A stretch of 64,000 nt of DNA from RI-153 sp963721725 (GTDB taxonomy: Bacteria > Chloroflexota > Anaerolineae > Caldilineales > Caldilineaceae): assembly GCA_963721725.1 (NCBI GenBank), contig CAVRLX010000002.1:1-64000 (forward strand), written 5' to 3'. How positions within the stretch are numbered: position 1 is the first letter of the stretch; every line of letters starts with the position of its first letter. The notes under the pieces were generated by a model. The model ran no database searches. It was not told where the DNA came from and saw only the letters and a list, made by a program, of their open reading frames with translations. The translations under genes were made by a program, and so were the position numbers. Below are positions 53,002 through 61,581 of this stretch, piece after piece.

Positions 53002-54321
53002 TTATTGGGGCGGCGTGGCTTGGGAATCGCCCGCATTTTCCAGCGGCGGCGTGCGATAGTTCACAATCAGGCGTGCGCCACGGTGGGAACTAAGATAGTT
53101 CCACATCCATTGCAAAAAGACAATCAGCCGGTTGTGGAAGCCGACCAGATACATGAGATGGATAAAAAGCCAGATCAGCCAGGCCACGAATCCGCTCAGG
53201 TGCACAAAGCGCAGATCTGCCACGGCGGCGGCCCGCCCAATCGTCGCCATCGTCCCCCGATCTCTGTAGTGGAACGGCTCCGTCTCCCGATTCTCTAAAA
53301 GCCGCCGATGGATCTGGCGGGCGGCGTGCTCGCCTTGCTGCATGGCAACCGGGGCCAGCCCCGGCAACGGTTTGCCCTTTTGCTCCCAATGGACCAGATC
53401 ACCCACCACAAAGATCTCTGGATGGCCGGGCAGGCTCAGATCCGGGGCCACTTTCACGCGGCCCGCCTTGTCCAGTTCGACGCCGGTCTTTTCGTGCAAC
53501 ACAGCGCCCAGCCCCGACGCCTTCACGCCGGCGGCCCACATGGCCGTGTGGCAGGGGATGCGCTCTGGGGGCTGCCCTTTGGATTCCACAGTCACATGGT
53601 CGGCGCTGATCTCTACCACTTTGGTCTCAGTACGCACGGTGACGCCCAGCTTTTCCAGCGAGTGGCGCGCCTTTTGCGAGAGATCGGGCGGAAAGGGCGG
53701 CAACACACGGTCCACCATTTCGATGAGGATCACCCGTGTTTGCCCGGGATCCGCTTGGCGAAAATCCTCTTTGAGGGTGCGCCGTGCCATCTCGGCAATC
53801 GCCCCGGCCAGTTCCACGCCGGTTGGCCCCGCACCAATCACCACAAAGGTCATCAACGCTTGGCGCAGTGCCGGATCAGGCTCCTTTTCGGCCCGCTCAT
53901 AGGCCGAGAGAATGCGCCGCCGGATCTCCAGCGCGTTCTCTAGGCCATCCATACCCGGCGCATAGGGCATCCACCCCTCGTTGCCAAAATAGGTATAGGT
54001 CGCCCCTGTCGCCACAATCAAGGCATCATAGGGCAGGTCGCCGTCGGCATAGCGCACCCGCCGCTCATCCACGTCAATGTCGGTGACCTTGCCCATCACG
54101 GTTCGTACATTTTTGGCCTTGCCGAAGATCTCGCGCAGTGGCACGGCGATATCGCCTGGCGAAAGCCCGGCAATGGCAACTTGATAGAGCAGGGGAAGAA
54201 AAAGATGATGATTTTGCTTGTCGATGAGGGTGATGTTAACGGGCTGTGACCGCAGCGCCTTGGCTGCATACAGCCCGCCAAAACCGCCCCCGATAATCAC
54301 AACATGAGGCGTATCACTCAT
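53002..54321 (-). CDS. ndh: Type II NADH dehydrogenase (NDH-2)
   Basis: A 439-residue FAD flavoprotein. The FAD site is VVIIGGGFGGLYAAKAL (about residues 7-23), the NADH site is FVVIGAGPTGVELAGAIAEM (about 158-177), and the second FAD motif is IFVVGDLVHWEQKG. The C-terminal segment (WLIWLFIHLMYLVGFHNRLI) is amphipathic and anchors the protein to the membrane. It oxidises NADH and reduces quinone without pumping protons. It is followed by the CehA-type gene after 65 bp. AGG-rich sequence precedes the ATG. Confidence 0.92.
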   Translation of the reverse strand: MSDTPHVVIIGGGFGGLYAAKALRSQPVNITLIDKQNHHLFLPLLYQVAIAGLSPGDIAVPLREIFGKAKNVRTVMGKVTDIDVDERRVRYADGDLPYDALIVATGATYTYFGNEGWMPYAPGMDGLENALEIRRRILSAYERAEKEPDPALRQALMTFVVIGAGPTGVELAGAIAEMARRTLKEDFRQADPGQTRVILIEMVDRVLPPFPPDLSQKARHSLEKLGVTVRTETKVVEISADHVTVESKGQPPERIPCHTAMWAAGVKASGLGAVLHEKTGVELDKAGRVKVAPDLSLPGHPEIFVVGDLVHWEQKGKPLPGLAPVAMQQGEHAARQIHRRLLENRETEPFHYRDRGTMATIGRAAAVADLRFVHLSGFVAWLIWLFIHLMYLVGFHNRLIVFLQWMWNYLSSHRGARLIVNYRTPPLENAGDSQATPPQ

Positions 54322-54343
54322 GGGAGAACCTCCGGGGAATTTG

Positions 54344-54389
54344 GTTGCGGGCTGCGTGTCTCAGAAATGCGCAACACGCAGCCCGCAAC
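54344..54389. terminator. 16-bp hairpin between recG and ndh
   Basis: GTTGCGGGCTGCGTGT (54344-54359) pairs perfectly with ACACGCAGCCCGCAAC (54374-54389). It lies just downstream of the recG stop on the minus strand and would separate recG from ndh. No T run follows on that strand. Confidence 0.6.
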
Positions 54390-54395
54390 ACGGTT

Positions 54396-56874
54396 TTAGT
54401 TCACATCGCCATGCCCGCGCCAGAACTGCTCCACGCGTGCGCGCAATTCGGGATGATTCGCCAAGTCGGGATCGGCAGCGTACATCTGGCGGGCAGCATC
54501 CTGGGCCAGCGCCAATGTCGCCGTATCGCCCAGTTGGGCCATTTTCAGATCGGGGAGACCGCTCTGGCGCGTTCCCAAAAAGTCGCCGGGGCCGCGCAGT
54601 TCCAGATCTTTTTCAGCCAGTTTGAAGCCGTCGTTGGTCTCCACCAGCGCTGTCAGCCGCTCCGTGGCAGTGTCGCTCTCGGCCTTGCTGATCAGCGCAC
54701 AATAGCTTTGATGTCCGCCGCGGCCCACGCGCCCGCGCAACTGATGCAACTGGGCCAGCCCAAAGCGCTCGGCATCTTCAACGATCATCAGCGTGGCGTT
54801 GGGCACATCTACGCCCACCTCCACCACACTGGTACTCACCAAGACATCCAATTCGTGATCGGCAAAGGCGCGCATGGTCGTGTCCTTTTCCGTGCCAGAG
54901 AGCCGCCCATGCAGCAGCCCCAGGCGCAGGTCGGGGAAGATTTCACTGCTCAGGCGGGCGTGTTCATCCACCGCCGCGCCCACGGCCAACGTTTCGCTCT
55001 CCTCCACCAGCGGATAGATGATGTAGGCCTGGCGGCCCTCGGCAGCTTGACGGCGCACAAACCCATAGAGGCGCTCCCGTTCCAGCGGCTGGAACCACTT
55101 GGTCTTGATGGGCTGGCGACCAGGCGGCAGTTCGTCAATGATGCTTACGTCCAGATCGCCATAGACCGTCAGCGCCAGACTGCGCGGGATGGGCGTGGCG
55201 CTCATCACCAGCATGTGGGGCACAGGCGCTGCGGGTTCGCCGCCTTTGGTGCGCAGGATCGAGCGCTGTTCCACGCCAAAACGGTGTTGTTCGTCCACGA
55301 CCACAAAGGCCAAATTGTGGAACGCCACGCCCTCTTGGATCAGCGCCGTGGTTCCCACCACCACGTCAATCGAGCCATCGCCTAGCCCGGCCAACACGGC
55401 TTCGCGGCCCGCGCCGGTGACGCGCGCCCGTCAGCAATTCCACGCGCAGCGGCGTGCCGTCGGGGCGCGTCAGTTGACCGAGCAGGGCGCTCAGGCTGCG
55501 ATAATGTTGCTCGGCGAGGATCTGTGTGGGGGCCAGCAGCGCCGATTGTGCGCCGTTTTGCACGGCCAAAAAGATGGCGGCGGCGGCCACTGCCGTTTTG
55601 CCGCTGCCCACATCGCCCTGGATCAGCCGGCTCATGGGCACTGTGCGCGCGAGGTCGCGGGTGACCTCGTCCAAAACACGACGTTGCGCCCCCGTGAGTT
55701 GGAAGGGCAGCGCCTGCACAAAGGCGGCCAAGGCTGGCTCGGCGTTGACCAACGCTGGCGCGGTGCTGCGCTGGAGCAGGTGGCGGCGCTGTTGCACGCC
55801 CATTTGAATGTAGAAAAGTTCGTCAAAGGCCAGCCGTTTACAGGCTTGATTCAAACTCTCTCGGCTCTCCGGATGGTGAATCTCAGAAAGCGCCGTGGGC
55901 AGATCGAGAAGATTGTAGTGTTGGCGCAGGGCCGTCGGCAGCGGATCGACAAGAAAGGGCAACGCCTCTTGCAGGGCTTTCAAGATCATACCGTTGAGAC
56001 GGTCACTACGCTTAAAGCCCTCGGTCAGCCGATAGATGGGCAAAATGCTCCCCTTGCCCAGCGATTTGGCGCGGATGGGTTCCATCTGGGGGCTGGTCAG
56101 CGTCTTCTGGCCCATGTAGAGATCGACCTTGCCCATGAGCCGATAGGTCTTGCCCTCCACCAATTCGTTAACCTTCCAGGGCTGATTCCACCACGAAGCG
56201 CGCAGCGTGCCCGTGCCATCGTTGAAGATGCCCTGGATCAGGCTGCGTTTGAAGCCAACCTTGCGCGTTTCCACTTTCCACAGATTCGCCACAATCGAGA
56301 GCTTTTCGCCGGGGCGCACATCGGCAATCGAGCGCTGTTCGCTGTAATCGTCGTGGCGGGTGGGCAGATGCCAAATGAGATCTTCCACGGTGACGATGCC
56401 CAGCCGACCGAGTAGCTCTGCTGTGGCCGGACCAATCCCGCTGACGGTCTCAATCGGCGCGCCCAGAGGGTTGCCCGTATAGGTGTTGGGTTGGCGACGG
56501 GGGCGGCGTGGGGATGGCGGCGTGGGGCCAGGGGGCGGAATGGCGGGGGCATCCTCGCTGACTCTGGCAGTGGGCGGCGCGCTTGCCCCTTTGTCAATAT
56601 TGCTCAGCGCGGGGTCGGGCTGTCCGGGGCGGTCGAGCAGACGCATAATCTGGGCGGCGAGCTGCTGACGTTCGTGGCGGGTGGCGCTTTCATAGCGTTG
56701 AATGCGCTCGCTGATCTGGCGCACCCACGAATCATCCAGCCCGTCGCGCAGGGCATCGGCCTCCCACAACTCTTGAAAGGCCCGAAAGCCGCCCGTGATG
56801 GCATTTGCCAGCCATTCGTTTTTTTCTTCTAGCGCAAAAACATCGCGCAGACGCTGTAGTATGCTTTTGGGCAT
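54396..56874 (-). CDS. recG: ATP-dependent DNA helicase RecG (frameshifted)
   Basis: About 826 residues across two frames. The first (56874 to about 55425) has a helical N-terminal extension of about 140 residues with a Pro-rich linker, the wedge/OB domain (GIVTVEDLIWHLPTRHDDYS, then GEKLSIVANLWKVE), QLTGAQRRVLDEVTRDL and Walker A RLIQGDVGSGKTAVAAAA. The second (to 54396) has the DEAH-type box VVDEQHRFGVEQRS and the helicase C-terminal domain (ARRFGLAQLHQLRGRVGRGG-like, seen as AERFGLAQLHQLRGRVGRGG). One extra base near 55425 splits them inside LLTGA...VTGAGREAVL. RecG remodels stalled replication forks and Holliday junctions. Start 56874 is four bases past the degV stop. Confidence 0.9.
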
Positions 56875-56878
56875 AGGA

Positions 56879-57739
56879 TCAGACCATCCCTTCATAGACA
56901 ACCACACCCATAATGCTGGGGCCAAGATGCACCGCCAGACTGGGGGGATAGGGGAGAAGCCGGGGCGGGAGTTTGGGCAGCCCGGATTTGAGACGTTCTA
57001 GAAAGAGTTCTTGTGTCTGCTCATAGCGATGTTGGACAATGCCCACCTTTTCAATGTGGGCAAATTCCGCCACAAAGTCATAAAGTTTGTCCACCACGTC
57101 TTCGCGGCTTTGCACCTTCTCCAGCGGGATCAGTCGCCCCTCTTCCATGGTGAGCATGGCCTTGATCCCTAACATGCTGCCCAACACACTTTGGGCCGCG
57201 CCCAGTTGCGCCGAGCGCTCTAGATAGGTCAGGGTTTCGGCAAAAAAGGTAACATAGAGATGGGGCACGGCCCCGTTGATCACACGGGCAATCTCATGTA
57301 GATTGGCCCCCTCGGCGGCGGCTTTGGCAGCCAGTTCCACCAACACGCCCAGCCCCAGCGACGTGCTCAGGCTGTCGATAACCCGGATGCGATAGCGCCC
57401 CATCATCATCTCGGCGGCCTTGCGCGATTGTGCCCACATGGGGCTGAGATGATGGCTCATGTGAATCGCCACGATCTCGTCGGCTTCGCGCGCGGCGCGC
57501 TGATAACAATCCAAAATACGGTTGATATTGGGTGCTTCCAATTCTGGTTGCACCACTTGACCGTTGCCTTGCTTCTCGCGCAGCAGTTGAAAGAGCCGAT
57601 CTACACTGAGATCGCCATTTTCTTCGTAGCGATCCCGCCCCATGCGAATGGTGTGCGGGATCACTTCGATTGAATATTGCTCCAACACCTCTGCCGGAAT
57701 CGAAGCATTGCTATCTGTCACAATGCGAACTTTACCCAC
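56879..57739 (-). CDS. DegV family fatty-acid-binding protein
   Basis: About 286 residues. VRIVTDSNASIPAEVLEQYS and IEVIPHTIRMGRDRYEENGD are the DegV N-terminal pattern; the lipid-contact motifs VVQPELEAPNINRILDCYQR and IVAIHMSHHLSPMWAQSRKA and RVIDSLSTSLGLGVLV follow. Homologues bind a single fatty acid and feed it to fatty acid kinase (FakA). GTG at 57739 is chosen because GGAG lies eight bases upstream; ATG at 57763 is possible. It is closely linked to recG. Confidence 0.88.
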   Translation of the reverse strand: MGKVRIVTDSNASIPAEVLEQYSIEVIPHTIRMGRDRYEENGDLSVDRLFQLLREKQGNGQVVQPELEAPNINRILDCYQRAAREADEIVAIHMSHHLSPMWAQSRKAAEMMMGRYRIRVIDSLSTSLGLGVLVELAAKAAAEGANLHEIARVINGAVPHLYVTFFAETLTYLERSAQLGAAQSVLGSMLGIKAMLTMEEGRLIPLEKVQSREDVVDKLYDFVAEFAHIEKVGIVQHRYEQTQELFLERLKSGLPKLPPRLLPYPPSLAVHLGPSIMGVVVYEGMV

Positions 57740-57926
57740 GTCAATTACTCCAGATCCATGCAATTCGTGCCGTAGTTAATGAGCCAAGAGCGGCTATTTG
57801 AAAATAGACGATGGACCAGGGACGATAGAAGAACGTACAATCCCATGATAGCAGATAACGTGTGAGGATTGGTTCCCCGTCCTCTATCTGCCTCTCAACT
57901 ACGCAATTTTGAAATTGAATTTTCAG

Positions 57927-57965
57927 ATGTGAACTACAAATGTGAACTACAAATGTGAACTACAA
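57927..57965. repeat. Three tandem 13-bp repeats
   Basis: Three exact head-to-tail copies of ATGTGAACTACAA at 57927, 57940 and 57953. Too few and too short for CRISPR; may be slippage or tandem operator sites. Confidence 0.8.
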
Positions 57966-57970
57966 AATGA

Positions 57971-58004
57971 ACGAGCGATGAAGGCTTGTCCATCGCCCGT
58001 TTTT
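57971..58004 (+). terminator. Terminator-like hairpin upstream of rpmB
   Basis: ACGAGCGATG and CATCGCCCGT pair with one mismatch around a 10-nt loop, followed by TTTTT. No plus-strand gene precedes it, so it may end a leader or antisense transcript. Confidence 0.5.
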
Positions 58005-58069
58005 GACAACCCAACGCCTATATGATAGAGTTCAAAAGTTAGGTCACAAACCAGTTGACCCTTCACCCT

Positions 58070-58090
58070 GCTGCCGACGCAGCTTTTTTT
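58070..58090 (+). promoter_or_regulatory. Attenuator-like hairpin in rpmB leader
   Basis: GCTGC-CGAC-GCAGC followed by seven Ts, about 85 bp before the rpmB start. The structure is that of an intrinsic terminator inside a leader; ribosomal-protein operons are often autoregulated this way, but the control is inferred. Confidence 0.5.
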
Positions 58091-58173
58091 ATGGGGTGCG
58101 TTCTGCACAGGGGTGGTGATCAGGATTGCTGACCGATGGCTCGACCACTGTTTATTTACAGGGAGTAAGGTTT

Positions 58174-58353
58174 ATGGCTAAGTGTCAAACGTGTGGCAAA
58201 GGTCCCCAATTCGGTAACAATCGTCCCTGGTCTAAAAAGGCCACCCGCACCAAATGGGATGTGAACATCCAAAAGGTGAGAGTCTTTGAGGGCGGTCGCA
58301 CAATCTCCAAGCGGCTTTGTGCTTCTTGCATCAAATCGCTGAACAAAGTTTAA
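58174..58353 (+). CDS. rpmB: 50S ribosomal protein L28
   Basis: A 59-residue L28 beginning MAKCQTCGKGPQFGNNRPWS. The start at 58174 follows GGGAGTAAGG; an open extension to 58126 lacks one. It has four Cys (C-x2-C near the N-terminus and CASC near the C-terminus), the zinc-ribbon form (C+) of L28. The motif KKATRTKWDVNIQKVRV is conserved. It is a single-gene unit with its own terminator and a possible attenuated leader. Confidence 0.95.
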   Translation: MAKCQTCGKGPQFGNNRPWSKKATRTKWDVNIQKVRVFEGGRTISKRLCASCIKSLNKV

Positions 58354-58375
58354 CCCACCGAATCGGCACGCACAG

Positions 58376-58403
58376 GCGCCAGTCTCCCCAGGCTGGCGCT
58401 TTT
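58376..58403 (+). terminator. Rho-independent terminator of rpmB
   Basis: GCGCCAG (58376-58382) and CTGGCGC (58393-58399) with a 10-nt loop, then TTTT. It is 23 bp after the rpmB stop. Confidence 0.75.
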
Positions 58404-58494
58404 GCATTGGGGCGAAAGTGGCACATGGCAGGTTGAAACTTGCCTGTGCCATTCTGGTGCCAGCACTACTTTTGCTCCTTGCCGTTTGCAATTT

Positions 58495-59606
58495 CTACGC
58501 CGCCTGCTTCGCTTGGCGCAGTTGACCACACCCGGCGTTAATCTCGATGCCGCGGCGCAGGCGCACCGTGGCCGCCACCCCATGATCGCGTAAAATCTGC
58601 ACAAAGCGCTCAGTATCCTCATCACTGGTGGGCTGGAACGGGCTGTCTGGGATGGGATTAAGCGGGATCACGTTGACATGACAGAGCAGAGGGGAGAGCT
58701 TTTGCCCCAACTCCGCCGCCAGTTCTGGGCTGTCGTTAATGCCCCGCATCAGGGCGTATTCAAAGGTGACGCGCCGGTGTGTTTTCTCGATGTAGCGTGC
58801 CACCGTCGCCAATAGATCGTCCACCTTCCAGCGCCGATTCACCGGCACCAATTGGCCGCGCAACTCGTCGTTGGGCGCGTGCAGGCTCACAGCCAAGTTG
58901 ATCTGCAAGCCCTCGTCGGCCATGCGGTCAATCATGGGAACCAGCCCCACGGTGCTCAGGGTAATGTGGCGCGCCCCAGTCCGAAAGCATCATTATCCGT
59001 CAGGCGGCGCAATGCTGTCCAAACGTTGTTGTAATTGTGCATGGGTTCGCCCATGCCCATGAGCACAACATTGGTCACCGTGGTGGGCCGCTCTAGTTGC
59101 ATGGACGGCTCCAGGTCGGCGTGGGCCAGATAGTGCGCGAAATAGAGCACCTGATCCACAATCTCGCCGACGCTGAGATTACGCGCCAGCCCGCCCTGGG
59201 CCGTGGCACAGAAGGTGCAACCCATGGCACAGCCGGCCTGGCTGCTAATGCAAAGCGTGCGCCGTTTGTCATAGAGCATGAGCACGGTCTCAATGGTCTG
59301 GCCGTCGGCCAGGCGAAAGAGCACCTTTTGCGTGTCCCCGGCCAGCGAAAGCACACGCGTAGCAACGCTGAGCGGCGAGATCACCGCCTCGGCGTTCAGC
59401 CGTTCGCGCAGCGGTTTGGGCAGATTGCTCATCTCGTCAAACGAGCGGGCATAGCGTTTGTAGATCCAATCCCATACCTGCCGGGCGCGATAGGCGGGGT
59501 GCCCCCACCCTTGCACATAATCGGTTAATTCTGCCAATGACAGATCGAGCAACGATACCCGCGTCGGGCTGGTCGTTACTATTTCTAAGTTGATTTCACT
59601 CATGAA
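58495..59606 (-). CDS. rlmN: Dual-specificity RNA methyltransferase RlmN (frameshifted)
   Basis: About 371 residues. Part 1 (59606 to about 58976) starts MSEINLEIVTTSPTRVSLLD and has the radical-SAM cluster motif AGCAMGCTFCATAQGG plus MGMGEPMHNYNNVW. Part 2 (to 58495) continues GLVPMIDRMADEGLQINLAV, SLHAPND and ends with the conserved Cys in INAGCGQL. One missing G in a GGGG run at about 58976 causes the break; restoring it gives GLGARHITLSTVG. The enzyme methylates C2 of A2503 in 23S rRNA and A37 of some tRNAs, using two SAM and a 4Fe-4S cluster. A possible extension to 59723 lacks homology. Confidence 0.92.
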
Positions 59607-59709
59607 TTGATTGTAGCGCAGACGTTCGGAGCGGGTCAAAAAGAGGGAAGGAGGTGGGACGGAGCAGACGGCAAGGGGGCAGGATGCTGAAATGAAGGGA
59701 TAGAGCCGG

Positions 59710-59781
59710 GACTTACGCACCAAGCAGTCGTCAGAAGTTGAACTTTTCAGAAAAGTTCAACTTCTGGGGACTGCGTAAGTC
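59710..59781. repeat. 72-bp MITE-like element with GACTTACGCA termini
   Basis: Terminal repeats GACTTACGCA (59710-59719) and TGCGTAAGTC (59772-59781) enclose a near-perfect inner hairpin (arms AGAAGTTGAACTTTT / AAAAGTTCAACTTCT, 3-nt loop). The small size and nested symmetry fit a non-autonomous element. ACTTACGCA-like termini are known from several insertion sequences. Confidence 0.6.
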
Positions 59782-59815
59782 TTGACAGCTTAAGTTAGCG
59801 TATCTGTGCAGGATC

Positions 59816-59880
59816 AGGGTGCGACGCACTCGCCACGCAGAATTCTAGCCCGATCTTGTCCTGGCGAGTGCGTCGCACCT
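59816..59880. repeat. Dispersed palindromic element, best-preserved copy
   Basis: AGGGTGCGACGCACTCGCCA (59816-59835) pairs with TGGCGAGTGCGTCGCACCT (59862-59880), 19 bp perfect apart from the outer edge, with a 26-nt loop. It starts 40 bp before the end of the HAD gene on the opposite side. Confidence 0.75.
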
Positions 59881-59919
59881 GAGTAGATACACTGTAATAC
59901 CTGCCCGCTGCAACCCTAC

Positions 59920-60738
59920 CTATCCATCTGCCCGCTTGAACGCATCCAACAGGGCGGGGATGCCGCTGAGGATAAAGTCGGGCGGGGGGGTGGCGGCTTC
60001 AAACTCGGCTTGGGTGTTGATGCCCGTGGTGACGGCGGCGGTGACCATGCCCAGATCAATCGCGCCTTTGATGTCGGTTTCGTAGCGGTCGCCCACCATC
60101 AGCGTAGTGTCGGGCTGGCTGCCTGTGCGGTGGATGGCCTGCCGGTACATGCCGGGGAAGGGTTTGCCGATGATCTCCGGCTTGACATCGGTGGCGGCTT
60201 GCAGCAACGCCAGCACCGATCCCGTGCCGGGGATCTGGCCGTGTTCGCTGGGATAGGTGGGATCAATGTTGGTGCCGATGAAGCGCGCCCCGTTGCGGAT
60301 GCCCAGCGCCGCCCCGGCCAACGTTTCGTAGACCAGGTTAAAGTCGATGCCAGAGACCACAAACTCGGCCTCAAAGGCGTCGGCGGTGAGGGTGAACCCG
60401 GCATCGGTGAGGGCGGTACGCAGGCCGGCTTCGCCCACGACATAGGCTTTGCCGCGGTTGGGGAACTCTTCGGCCATCCAGTTCGCCGTTGCCAGCGAAC
60501 TGGTGAGAATATTTTCGGGGCCAACCTTCATGCCCATGCTTTGGACTTTATCGGCGAACATCTGCGGCGTGCGCGTGGAGTTGTTGGTGATGAAACACCA
60601 CGTACGCCCGCTGTTGTCCAGATAATCGAGCAATGCTTGCACGCCGGGCAGCGGTTGGTTGCCCACGTAGACCACGCCGTCCATGTCGAAGAGGGCTGCG
60701 CGCACGGCGGCGAGACGAGAAAGTTTGATGTCGGTCAA
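59920..60738 (-). CDS. HAD-IIA family phosphatase (NagD-like)
   Basis: About 272 residues. Motif I is ALFDMDGVVYVGNQPLPG (catalytic Asp-x-Asp), motif II is CFITNNSTRTPQ, and motif III/IV is MVGDRYETDIKGAIDLGM, with a C2 cap between. NagD-like enzymes dephosphorylate ribo- or deoxyribonucleotides, UMP especially; substrate here is inferred. TTG at 60738 is the likely start, since GGAGATATC lies before it; the frame runs on to 60924 but without homology. The Uma2 gene upstream reads into it in another frame. Confidence 0.85.
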   Translation of the reverse strand: MTDIKLSRLAAVRAALFDMDGVVYVGNQPLPGVQALLDYLDNSGRTWCFITNNSTRTPQMFADKVQSMGMKVGPENILTSSLATANWMAEEFPNRGKAYVVGEAGLRTALTDAGFTLTADAFEAEFVVSGIDFNLVYETLAGAALGIRNGARFIGTNIDPTYPSEHGQIPGTGSVLALLQAATDVKPEIIGKPFPGMYRQAIHRTGSQPDTTLMVGDRYETDIKGAIDLGMVTAAVTTGINTQAEFEAATPPPDFILSGIPALLDAFKRADG

Positions 60739-61429
60739 GGCGATATCTCCTTTGGAGAGTGGTGAGTGGGAGAGTGGTGAGTGGGAGATTAGGGACTTGG
60801 GTGATCGGGTGATGCGTGCGGGGCGTTGCGCCCGTGGCGGGGGGAAAAATTTCGCGCAGGCGGCATTGGAAGCCCGGTACGGCTGCGCCGCCGTCGAGCG
60901 TGTCGTCATCCGCCACCCGTACAATCCCCGCGTCGGTGTGGATCATGACTTGGCGCAGATCGGGTTCCAGCACCCAGACGGCGGGCACGCCCCAAGCGAG
61001 ATAACGCTGCACCTTCTCCAACACAGTAGTGTAGCGATCACTGGGTGAGATAATCTCCACCACCAGATCGGGGGGAATTTCGATGAAGCCAACGGGCTCC
61101 ACCTCGTCGGGCAGCCGCCCGGCCAAGATCACGGAGACGTCGGGTGAGAGCACGTCGCCATTGGGCAGGCGATAGCCGGTGCTAGAATCAAACACGTGGT
61201 GCTCAGCTTCCTGATCATAGGCGAACCTTTTGAGCAGAAAGACAATCTGTGTTGCTAACCCGCCATGCCTTCCCCCTGCTGGTGACATAACCTGTACCTC
61301 CCCATTGACATATTCATAGCGATAGCCATCATCGGGTAGACTGGCAAATTCCTCGGCGCTGATCCGTTGCCCGTGTTGCGGGGGAATTTGCGTTTCTTCA
61401 AGGGCCACTACCGTCAGTTCTTGAACCAT
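60548..61429 (-). CDS. Uma2-family putative endonuclease with run-on C-terminus
   Basis: The Uma2 domain spans about residues 1-200: ISAEEFASLPDDGYRYEYVN, VQVMSPAGGRHGGLATQIVF, SPDVSVILAGRLPDEVEPVG, PDLVVEIISPSDRYTTVLEK and ending GFQCRLREIF. After about 60838 the sequence becomes low complexity and then reads 190 bp into the HAD gene in the wrong frame, so the natural stop is probably lost or hidden by an indel. The true end is likely near 60760-60840. Function of Uma2 proteins is not settled. Confidence 0.7.
   Translation of the reverse strand: MVQELTVVALEETQIPPQHGQRISAEEFASLPDDGYRYEYVNGEVQVMSPAGGRHGGLATQIVFLLKRFAYDQEAEHHVFDSSTGYRLPNGDVLSPDVSVILAGRLPDEVEPVGFIEIPPDLVVEIISPSDRYTTVLEKVQRYLAWGVPAVWVLEPDLRQVMIHTDAGIVRVADDDTLDGGAAVPGFQCRLREIFPPATGATPRTHHPITQVPNLPLTTLPLTTLQRRYRLDRHQTFSSRRRARSPLRHGRRGLRGQPTAARRASIARLSGQQRAYVVFHHQQLHAHAADVRR
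60754..60783. repeat. Two tandem 15-bp repeats
   Basis: GGAGAGTGGTGAGTG occurs twice head to tail at 60754 and 60769, in the gap between the Uma2 and HAD genes. Similar G/A-rich runs occur in the ABC operon inverted repeat at 10.8 kb. Confidence 0.7.
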
Positions 61430-61477
61430 GCGTGCCTCCGCTTTTCTGTTCTTCTACAGATCCAGGGTAAGCCTAAG

Positions 61478-61524
61478 GAGTAACGAGTAAACAGAATGGA
61501 CGACGAGCCTTTTACTCGTTACTC
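61478..61524. terminator. 14-bp hairpin downstream of chrA
   Basis: GAGTAACGAGTAAA (61478-61491) and TTTACTCGTTACTC (61511-61524) pair perfectly around a 19-nt loop, between chrA and the Uma2 gene on the minus strand. It probably ends the chrA transcript; no long T run. Confidence 0.55.
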
Positions 61525-61581
61525 GTTACGCCGTCTTGTCCTAGCGAGTTTACCACAGGCAGTTGGCCCCTGTGAATTTAC

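Larger units (their letters stand above)
57740..58173. other. Intergenic region with 13-bp repeats and rpmB leader
   Basis: No gene is seen in about 430 bp between degV (minus) and rpmB (plus). It holds three perfect 13-bp tandem repeats (57927-57965), a hairpin followed by TTTTT (57971-58004) and a small GC hairpin followed by seven Ts (58070-58090), both reading toward rpmB. The order suggests a regulated leader for rpmB. Confidence 0.5.
59607..59919. other. 313-bp spacer with two repeat elements
   Basis: No gene is evident between rlmN and the HAD gene. It contains a MITE-like nested palindrome (59710-59781) and one copy of the dispersed GCGACGCACTCGCC element (59816-59880). Confidence 0.6.

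Noticed and set aside
55189..56415. Plus-strand frame of 408 codons
   Set aside because: It is antisense to recG, whose helicase motifs are clear. No domain is recognised.
57927..57965. Possible CRISPR array
   Set aside because: The three 13-bp copies are directly adjacent with no spacers and there are no cas genes nearby.
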